Source of the DNA: Pseudomonas sp. efr-133-TYG-5
GTDB lineage: Bacteria; Pseudomonadota; Gammaproteobacteria; Pseudomonadales; Pseudomonadaceae
Direction: 5' to 3'
DNA length: 64,000 bases
Assembly (NCBI RefSeq): GCF_030209175.1
Contig: NZ_JARVSM010000001.1
Location: 930,001 to 994,000, forward strand
Made by a program: the position numbers and the translations under genes
The notes under the pieces: generated by a model
Seen by the model: only the letters and a program-made list of their open reading frames with translations
What the model was told of the DNA's origin: nothing
Databases searched by the model: none
Shown here: positions 58,378-64,000 of the stretch, piece by piece
Layout of the letters: each line of letters opens with the position of its first letter
How positions within the stretch are numbered: the first letter of the stretch is position 1

Positions 58378-58833
58378 TCAACCGAGCTCGGCGGCGCGTT
58401 TTACCGCGGCCCGAATGCGTGGATAGGTGCCGCAGCGGCAAATGTTGCCGGAGAGGGCCTGGTCGATGTCGCTGTCGCTGGGCTTGGGGATTTTCGCCAG
58501 CAGCGCGGCGGCCGACATGATCTGCCCGGACTGGCAGTAGCCGCACTGCACCACGTCCAGCTCGGCCCAGGCCTGCTGCACCGGGTGTGAGCCGTCGGTC
58601 GACAAGCCTTCGATGGTGAGGATCTTCTGGCCATGGGCGACGGCGGTGGCCGGGGTGATACAGGCGCGCAGCGGCGCCCCGTCGACATGCACGGTGCAGG
58701 CGCCGCACTGGGCCATGCCGCAGCCGAATTTGGTGCCGGTCAGGTGCGCGACGTCGCGCAGGACCCAGAGCAACGGCATGTCCGCGGGGACATCGAGCTC
58801 CTGATCCTTGCCATTGATGTTCAAGGTCAGCAT
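58378..58833 (-). CDS. [2Fe-2S] small subunit of the same molybdoenzyme
   Basis: 151 residues with the two family [2Fe-2S] sets: CGMAQCGAC with a later Cys, and [10 protein letters not shown] with CRC. It passes electrons from molybdenum to the cytochrome. Gene order small subunit, large subunit, cytochrome is standard for the isoquinoline oxidoreductase type. GAGGAAG is upstream. Divergent from the alpha/beta hydrolase gene. Confidence 0.93.
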   Translation of the reverse strand: MLTLNINGKDQELDVPADMPLLWVLRDVAHLTGTKFGCGMAQCGACTVHVDGAPLRACITPATAVAHGQKILTIEGLSTDGSHPVQQAWAELDVVQCGYCQSGQIMSAAALLAKIPKPSDSDIDQALSGNICRCGTYPRIRAAVKRAAELG

Positions 58834-59018
58834 CGGGGGACTTCCTCAGACTCACGGTGTTCTGAAGGGCGCGGCACAGCTCGCGATGGCTGCGCACGCC
58901 TCGGCTTATCCCTTTCAGCTAAGCGCATTTTGCCCCGACGACCAGCCGTCGCGACCACCGGTCATTGCCGCAGCGCCTCACGGCAGCCATGCCGCGACGA
59001 TGACCGTTCGGAACCTGC

Positions 59019-59049
59019 TTGACCTTGAAGTGCACTTCAATCCTAGAGT
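59019..59049 (+). promoter_or_regulatory. MerR-type promoter with long spacer and palindrome
   Basis: A -35 TTGACC (59019-59024) and a -10 TAGAGT (59044-59049) are 19 bp apart, too long for plain sigma70, and the spacer holds the perfect 16-bp palindrome TTGAAGTGCACTTCAA (59025-59040). This is the layout of promoters controlled by MerR-family activators. The hydrolase starts at 59108. No MerR gene is in the window. Confidence 0.65.
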
Positions 59050-59107
59050 TGATAACGCTTGTCCTAACCCCTCAGGTTTACGTTCCGCATTTTCAGGAGT
59101 AACGAAC

Positions 59108-59938
59108 ATGGGATATGTCACAACGAAAGACGGCGTCGAAATTTTCTACAAGGACTGGGGCCCGAAAGACGCCCCGGTGATCCACTTCCACCACGGCTGG
59201 CCCCTCAGCGCCGACGATTGGGACGCGCAGATGCTGTTCTTCCTCGCACAGGGCTTCCGCGTCGTGGCCCATGATCGCCGAGGTCACGGGCGTTCGAGCC
59301 AGGTCTGGGACGGCCACGACATGGATCACTACGCCGACGATGTGGCGGCGGTGGTCAACCATCTGGGCACGCAGAAAGCCGTGCATGTCGGACACTCCAC
59401 CGGTGGCGGCGAGGTGATTCATTACATCGCCCGGCATGGCGAAGATCGGGTGTCGAAAGCCGCCATCATCAGCGCCGTGCCGCCATTGATGGTGAAAACC
59501 GAGAGCAACCCCGGCGGTTTGCCGAAATCGGTGTTCGACGATCTTCAGGCGCAACTGGCGGCCAATCGTTCACAGTTCTATCACGATGTGCCGGCCGGCC
59601 CGTTCTACGGCTACAACCGGCCCGGTGCCGAACCTTCGGAAGCGGTGGTCCTGAACTGGTGGCGCCAAGGCATGATGGGCGGCGCCAAGGCCCACTACGA
59701 CGGCATCGTCGCCTTCTCGCAGACCGACTTCACCGAGGACCTGAAAAGCATTTCGATCCCGGTGCTGGTGATGCACGGCGACGACGATCAGATCGTGCCC
59801 TATGAAAACGCTGGCGTGCTGTCGGCGAAATTGCTGAAAAACAGCACGCTGAAGATTTATCCGGGCTTCCCCCACGGGATGCCGACCACCGAAGCGCCAA
59901 CGATCAACGCGGATCTGCTGGCGTTCATTCGCGGTTGA
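59108..59938 (+). CDS. Alpha/beta hydrolase, non-heme chloroperoxidase-like
   Basis: 276 residues. Oxyanion region [11 protein letters not shown], nucleophile Ser in GHSTGGGE, acid Asp in [10 protein letters not shown], and base His in [10 protein letters not shown]. The type is often named non-heme chloroperoxidase or arylesterase; the real substrate is open. AGGAG is upstream of the ATG at 59108; the much longer open frame to 58808 is not used because it would overrun the promoter. Confidence 0.9.
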   Translation: MGYVTTKDGVEIFYKDWGPKDAPVIHFHHGWPLSADDWDAQMLFFLAQGFRVVAHDRRGHGRSSQVWDGHDMDHYADDVAAVVNHLGTQKAVHVGHSTGGGEVIHYIARHGEDRVSKAAIISAVPPLMVKTESNPGGLPKSVFDDLQAQLAANRSQFYHDVPAGPFYGYNRPGAEPSEAVVLNWWRQGMMGGAKAHYDGIVAFSQTDFTEDLKSISIPVLVMHGDDDQIVPYENAGVLSAKLLKNSTLKIYPGFPHGMPTTEAPTINADLLAFIRG

Positions 59939-59946
59939 TCGTGGTG

Positions 59947-59977
59947 GCCGGGGTCAGGCACCCTGCCTGACCCCGGC
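59947..59977. terminator. Hairpin terminator between the hydrolase and GFA genes
   Basis: Perfect 14-bp stem GCCGGGGTCAGGCA / TGCCTGACCCCGGC with loop CCC; only a short T stretch follows (CTACTCTT). It touches the stop of the convergent gene. Confidence 0.7.
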
Positions 59978-60369
59978 TACTCTTCAGTTCGGCCCGTTGC
60001 CTGGCGGTCTCGCTCGTAGTGTCGGGCCAATGGAAAGGCCGGCAGCCACGACTCGCGACGCACCGTCCACAGCTCATAGGTGGGCTTGAACTGATCCGCT
60101 GCATCCAGCGCGCCCAGATTCACCTCGACTTCGTCGCCACTGCGGCCGAACACCGATGAACCGCAACGCGGACAGAAGTGTCGCCCGGCATAGTCGCGGG
60201 TTTCGCCGCTGATCGTCACCGCTGCCGCGGGAAAGATCGCCGACGCGGCAAACAGCGCGCCATGGTGTTTGCGGCAATCGAGACAATGGCAAACGCCAAC
60301 CCTGTAGGGTCGCCCTGACGCCTCGATCCGCACCTCGCCGCACAGACAACCGCCGGTCAATCGGCCCAT
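59977..60369 (-). CDS. GFA-family protein (glutathione-dependent formaldehyde-activating domain)
   Basis: 130 residues with the GFA zinc cysteines: GGCLCGEV, CHCLDCRKHHG and CPRCGSS. Family members may help formaldehyde react with glutathione or do unrelated zinc chemistry; function is inferred from family only. Divergent from the GGDEF gene. Confidence 0.85.
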   Translation of the reverse strand: MGRLTGGCLCGEVRIEASGRPYRVGVCHCLDCRKHHGALFAASAIFPAAAVTISGETRDYAGRHFCPRCGSSVFGRSGDEVEVNLGALDAADQFKPTYELWTVRRESWLPAFPLARHYERDRQATGRTEE

Positions 60370-60478
60370 GGGACACCTCGCCTGAAAATGGAATATCCGG
60401 TGAGTGAAAATAGCAGCTCAAGGGGGGAACGCTTACAATCGTGGCCCATTAATACTATTCAGGCAGACCTGTTCTTTC

Positions 60479-61651
60479 ATGGCGCTCGATCCTCTCACGA
60501 TGCTGACCATTTCCACCGCCCTGGCCGCGGCGGCCGCCCTGTACCTGGCGGTCGAATGGCGCAGCATCCGCGCATCCTCCCTGCTGTTCTGGAGCGCCGG
60601 TTTCGCCACCATCACCGTCGGCTCGAGCCTGGCCCTGCTGCGCGCCAATGGTTATCCGCTGATCGGCATCTGGTTCGCCAACGGTTTACTGGTGGTTGCG
60701 CACTGGCTGTTCCTGCTGGGCGTGACACGGTTCACCCAGACGCGCCTGTCGCGTGCCTGGTACCTGGTGTTCCTGGTCTGGCTGAGCCTGCTGCTGTTAC
60801 CCGACGAGCCGTCGTGGTCGAAGATCATGCTGATGGCCAACTCGCTGCTGATTGCCCTGTTGATGTTGCGCGCCAGCCAGCTACTGCGTCCGCATGGCAA
60901 GTCACTGGGCGTGGGCGCCGTGCAACTGTGCTACGTGCTGTTGATCCACGGCCTGTTCTACCTGGCCAAGGCAATCACTGCGGTGGTGCCGGGCACCTTG
61001 ATCGATCTGGCCGCGTTCCGGGGCGAGATCATTCAGATTTCCCTGGTCGAAGGCGCAATGGCGATCATGCTCATTGCGTTGTCGATGACCGGCACCGAGC
61101 GTTACCGCCGGGAGAAACAGATCGCCCGCCTGGCCGCCCGTGACCCATTGACCGCCATGTACAACCGCCGCGCCCTCGAAGATCGTTCGCGGCGCTTGCT
61201 GGCGGAAGTCTCCAGCGCGCGCCCCGGGGCCCTGCTGCTGATCGATATCGACAACTTCAAACTGGTCAACGACCTCTACGGCCACACGGCCGGCGACCGC
61301 TTGCTGATCGCGTTGAGTGAAATGATTCGCGCGGCACTGCCGAAAGAGGCGCTGGCGGCCCGCCTGGGCGGTGACGAATTCGTCATTCTGCTGAGCAATG
61401 CCTCCCGCGAGTATGTGGTCGAACTGGGCAGCCGTTTGCGCGACCAGTTTCATCAGCAAGCCTCGCAGACCTTCCCCACCCCCGCCGCCGTGACGCTGAG
61501 CATTGGCGCCACGCGGTTTGTCCAGCCACCGGCACACCTCGCGGCGTTGATCGAGCAAGGCGATGCCGCGCTGTATGAGTCCAAGCGCGGCGGGCGCAAC
61601 AGGATTCGCCTGATCGATGCGCAACCGGCCGAGGAGCAGGCCATCCGCTGA
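60479..61651 (+). CDS. Membrane-anchored GGDEF diguanylate cyclase
   Basis: 390 residues. About six N-terminal membrane segments (residues 1-210) form a sensor; a GGDEF domain follows with the intact signature LGGDEFVIL and an LIDIDNFKLVNDLYGH metal site. The ATG at 60479 is preferred to the open extension at 60404. No EAL domain. Third cyclic-di-GMP protein in the window. Confidence 0.9.
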   Translation: MALDPLTMLTISTALAAAAALYLAVEWRSIRASSLLFWSAGFATITVGSSLALLRANGYPLIGIWFANGLLVVAHWLFLLGVTRFTQTRLSRAWYLVFLVWLSLLLLPDEPSWSKIMLMANSLLIALLMLRASQLLRPHGKSLGVGAVQLCYVLLIHGLFYLAKAITAVVPGTLIDLAAFRGEIIQISLVEGAMAIMLIALSMTGTERYRREKQIARLAARDPLTAMYNRRALEDRSRRLLAEVSSARPGALLLIDIDNFKLVNDLYGHTAGDRLLIALSEMIRAALPKEALAARLGGDEFVILLSNASREYVVELGSRLRDQFHQQASQTFPTPAAVTLSIGATRFVQPPAHLAALIEQGDAALYESKRGGRNRIRLIDAQPAEEQAIR

Positions 61652-61705
61652 CACGCCTGCGATTTGGCCTATCCTTGGCGTCACCCCACCCCCGCGGAGA
61701 TCGCC

Positions 61706-62377
61706 ATGCCCTCCCCCGAAGCCACGCTGCTGCAGAGCTGGCAGCACAACGCGCAATCCTGGATCGACGCCATCCGCAGCGGTGCGATCGACAGTCGCCT
61801 GCAGGTTACCGACCAGGCGATCCTGCTGGCGATCATGAGCCGCCAGCCCGAGCGGGTGCTCGACCTCGGTTGCGGCGAAGGCTGGCTGCTCCGGGCGCTG
61901 GCGGACCGCGCAATCAGCAGCGTCGGCGTCGATGGCGATGCGACGCTGGTCGACGCGGCGCGCGCGGCCGGCTCTGCGCCCGTGCATGTGGCCAGTTACC
62001 AGGATCTGCTCGACGCAAAGGTCGACATCGGCCGCGACTTCGACTTGATCTGCGCCAATTTTTCCCTGCTGCATCAGGACATCATCCCGCTGCTCGCCAC
62101 CCTGCATGCCCTGCTGGCTCCCGGCGGGGCGCTGGTGATCCAGACCCTGCATCCGTGGGCGGTCGCCGGGGGCGATTATCAGGATGGCTGGCGCGAAGAG
62201 GCTTTCGCCGGTTTCAAAGGCCAGTGGCAACCGATGCCCTGGTACTTCCGCACCCTGGCGAGCTGGCTCAACGCGCTGGACATGGCCGGTTTTCAACTGG
62301 CCAGCCTGCAGGAGCCGCAGCATCCGCAGAGTGCGCTGCCGCAGTCGTTGCTCCTGGTGGCCGAGCCCCGGCGCTGA
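61706..62377 (+). CDS. Class I SAM-dependent methyltransferase
   Basis: 223 residues with the glycine motif RVLDLGCGEGWLLRAL (about 65-80), acidic strand VGVDGDATLV, and a GGALVIQTLHPW motif. ATG 61706 with GGAGA upstream. Substrate unknown. It follows the GGDEF gene by 54 bp, perhaps co-transcribed. Confidence 0.88.
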   Translation: MPSPEATLLQSWQHNAQSWIDAIRSGAIDSRLQVTDQAILLAIMSRQPERVLDLGCGEGWLLRALADRAISSVGVDGDATLVDAARAAGSAPVHVASYQDLLDAKVDIGRDFDLICANFSLLHQDIIPLLATLHALLAPGGALVIQTLHPWAVAGGDYQDGWREEAFAGFKGQWQPMPWYFRTLASWLNALDMAGFQLASLQEPQHPQSALPQSLLLVAEPRR

Positions 62378-62380
62378 AAC

Positions 62381-62632
62381 CTATGCCGCCGCAACCCGCG
62401 CGCGGCGCTGCCCCAACCGATGCTGGGCCAACAAGCGCATCACGTAGCCGATCTTCAGCAGCGTCGGGCCGATGATGGTCATAGCGTGCAGGGCCACCAG
62501 CGCAGCTATCGGCATGGCGCCCGCGTACAGGTAAGCGCCGTAGATCCCGGCCAGCAGCATGACCAGGCCGGCGCCCAGCAACTTGCTCGACAGGTGCAGG
62601 ACGTTAAGCGGACTCTCGAAGAAAGCGAACAT
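62381..62632 (-). CDS. Small membrane protein
   Basis: 83 residues with two hydrophobic segments (about 15-38 and 42-65) and a basic C-terminus. AGGAG precedes the ATG. Convergent with the methyltransferase (3-bp gap between stops). Function unknown. Its upstream region carries a near-sigma54 element and three palindromes. Confidence 0.7.
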   Translation of the reverse strand: MFAFFESPLNVLHLSSKLLGAGLVMLLAGIYGAYLYAGAMPIAALVALHAMTIIGPTLLKIGYVMRLLAQHRLGQRRARVAAA

Positions 62633-62674
62633 GGTTTCGTACTCCTGAGCGGTTCAGTGGGTACGTCAACCCTT

Positions 62675-62690
62675 TCAACTGTCGTGCCAG
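62675..62690 (-). promoter_or_regulatory. Possible sigma54-like promoter for the small membrane protein
   Basis: On the minus strand TGGCACGACAGTTGAA has the full -24 half; the -12 half reads TTGAA where TTGCT is expected, so the critical GC is GA. It is 43 bp upstream of the ATG. Activity is uncertain because of the -12 mismatch. Confidence 0.35.
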
Positions 62691-62729
62691 TTTTTTAAGT
62701 GAGGAAAATCAGTACATTGCGTTCTGTGG

Positions 62730-62788
62730 AGTCATATTGACTCAGCTGGTTTAAAGTCATTTTGACTTGCAAGAGAGTCACTATGACT
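62730..62788. promoter_or_regulatory. Three-copy palindrome array AGTCA-N3-TGACT
   Basis: Three perfect copies: 62730-62742 (N3 TAT), 62755-62767 (N3 TTT) and 62776-62788 (N3 CTA), centre spacings 25 and 21 bp. They lie between the divergent membrane protein and VOC genes, 40-98 bp upstream of the sigma54-like element, and are a good candidate for a dimeric regulator's binding sites. Confidence 0.7.
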
Positions 62789-62897
62789 ACACCACCATTG
62801 CGGCGGACGCCGACCATTCGATCCACGGCCCCGCCAGTCGAGCAAGGACTGACTACGCTGTTAATCCAGCCTGTCTAACCTGCCGAGGATGACTGCC

Positions 62898-63401
62898 ATG
62901 CAACGCTTCCAGAAACTCACGCCGTGCCTGTGGTTCGACGACCAGGCCGAAGCGGCGGCCAAGTTTTACTGCGCGATCTTCGATCACTCGAAAATCACCG
63001 CCCTGACCCACTACAGCAAGGTCGGCCAGGAATTCCACGGCCGCCCCGAAGGCGCGGTGATGACGGTCAGTTTCGAACTCGACGGCCAGACGTTCACCGG
63101 GCTCAATGGCGGGCCGCAGTTCAAATTCAGTGAAGCCATTTCGTTTCAGGTCAATTGCCAGAACCAGGAAGAAGTCGATCACTTCTGGGGCAATCTCAGT
63201 GCCGGCGGACCGGTGGAAGCGCAGCAATGCGGCTGGCTCAAGGACAAGTTCGGCGTGTCGTGGCAAATCGTACCGGTCGCGTTTATGCACATGATCACCG
63301 ACCCCGACCAGACCAAGGCCCAACGGGCCATGCAGGCCATGTTCGGGATGAAAAAACTCGACATCGCCGAACTCGAGCGAGCCTTTGCCGGCCAGAGCTA
63401 A
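62898..63401 (+). CDS. VOC-family protein, PhnB/3-demethylubiquinone-methyltransferase-like
   Basis: 167 residues. LTPCLWFDDQAEAAAKFYCA at the N-terminus and DKFGVSWQIVP near the end define the PhnB-like VOC group. The ATG at 62898 is chosen because GAGGA is 8 bp upstream; the ATG at 62889 has it too close. Function not assigned. It is followed 34 bp later by an AraC regulator. Confidence 0.85.
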   Translation: MQRFQKLTPCLWFDDQAEAAAKFYCAIFDHSKITALTHYSKVGQEFHGRPEGAVMTVSFELDGQTFTGLNGGPQFKFSEAISFQVNCQNQEEVDHFWGNLSAGGPVEAQQCGWLKDKFGVSWQIVPVAFMHMITDPDQTKAQRAMQAMFGMKKLDIAELERAFAGQS

Positions 63402-63435
63402 TACACTCCAGCCCTGGCCCGCCGGGAATAAAAAG

Positions 63436-64000
63436 ATGAAGCACGCTGCCGCCAAAAAACCTGAACAAGCCCCGCGTTTCTGGCGCGACGAGGCCCTGCC
63501 CTTCATCGAAGCGCGGGCCATCGCCGATGGCCGCGAAGTCTGTTATTCCCGGCATTCCCACGCGCACTTTTCGATCGGCGCGATCACCGCCGGCCGCAGC
63601 ACGTACGTACACGAGCACGCGCAATTCGAAGTCGCCGCCGGCACCGTGGTGTTGATGAACCCGGGTGACGTCCACGCCTGCAATCCGATCAATGACCAGC
63701 CGTGGTCGTACCTGATGCTGTACGTCGAAACGCCCTGGCTGACGGATTTGCAGCATCAGATGGGGTTCGGCGCAGACCTTACGTTTCGGCGCTTTTCCAC
63801 CACGCACCTGAGCGATGCGCAGCTGTTCCATGACTTGCAAACGTTCTACAGCGTGCTGGTCGACGCCCGACAGGACGTGCTGCGCAAACACAGCGCGGCC
63901 GTGGAGTTCTTCAGCGACCTACAACTGCGCCTGAACCCGGCGCAACCCGCGCTACGCGAGCCGAACTGCAAACTGCAGCGCGCCGCCGAATACATCCGCG
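63436..64000 (+). CDS. AraC-family regulator, 3' end missing
   Basis: 188 residues are visible with no stop to the right edge. An N-terminal cupin-like sensor domain (HSHAHFSIGAITAGRSTYVH, then GTVVLMNPGDVHACNP and YLMLYVETPWL) is of the arabinose-binding-domain type; the helix-turn-helix part begins at the edge (KLQRAAEYIR). Start codon ATG at 63436. The rest lies beyond the window. Confidence 0.88.
   Translation, partial: MKHAAAKKPEQAPRFWRDEALPFIEARAIADGREVCYSRHSHAHFSIGAITAGRSTYVHEHAQFEVAAGTVVLMNPGDVHACNPINDQPWSYLMLYVETPWLTDLQHQMGFGADLTFRRFSTTHLSDAQLFHDLQTFYSVLVDARQDVLRKHSAAVEFFSDLQLRLNPAQPALREPNCKLQRAAEYIR

Noticed and set aside
62783..62878. 31-codon open frame starting inside the third palindrome
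   Set aside because: No Shine-Dalgarno site, Thr/Pro/Arg-rich, and overlaps a likely regulatory array.

Overview
The window is a GC-rich chromosomal segment of a Pseudomonas, most likely of the P. fluorescens group. The evidence is protein similarity throughout, Pseudomonas-type REP/REPIN repeats (GTGGGAGCGGGC/GAGC hairpins) and gene order. By recollection, the blocks nadK to pepN and ldcA to fabI follow the order seen in P. aeruginosa. I see no rRNA, tRNA, CRISPR array, insertion sequence or prophage. All assignments come from reading the sequence; no database search was run.

Layout. 0-8.4 kb: the end of a PAS-GGDEF-EAL protein, a TPP-dependent pyruvate-oxidase-like enzyme, a hemerythrin, a glycosyltransferase, an orphan beta-rich protein, a Sco/PCu(A)C copper-chaperone pair, Ohr, and a membrane protein/XRE regulator pair. 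8.4-17.8 kb: an accessory catabolic island with an orphan SsuA-like binding protein, a gamma-glutamyltransferase-family enzyme, a GntR regulator, and a convergent operon encoding a Liv-type ABC importer (livK, livH and a fused livM-livG-livF) plus an amidohydrolase. Both promoter regions of the island carry sigma54-like -24/-12 elements, which suggests scavenging of an unidentified nitrogen compound. 18-30.6 kb: an LTA-synthase-like phosphotransferase, katG, and a six-gene operon nadK-phosphoesterase-rhomboid-yeaC-DUF2797-pepN. 30.6-34.1 kb: arsB, an FMN reductase, a small protein and a LysR regulator, among REPINs. 34.1-50.4 kb: a conserved core block of GNAT, ldcA, dnaQ, rnhA, a methyltransferase, gloB, mltD, the Yej/Npp peptide importer with two binding proteins, and fabI. 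50.4-64 kb: accessory genes, namely two tandem delta-60-repeat proteins, a LysR/VOC pair, a GAF-GGDEF cyclase, an isoquinoline-oxidoreductase-type molybdoenzyme with a cytochrome c, an alpha/beta hydrolase behind a MerR-type promoter, a GFA-family protein, a membrane GGDEF cyclase, a methyltransferase, a small membrane protein behind a possible sigma54 promoter with three palindromes, a VOC protein and a truncated AraC regulator.

The most interesting parts are the 9.6-18 kb island (fused three-domain transporter with one degenerate ABC signature, an amidohydrolase lacking two expected catalytic residues, shared sigma54-like promoters) and the two unexplained regulatory arrays near 59.0 and 62.7 kb.
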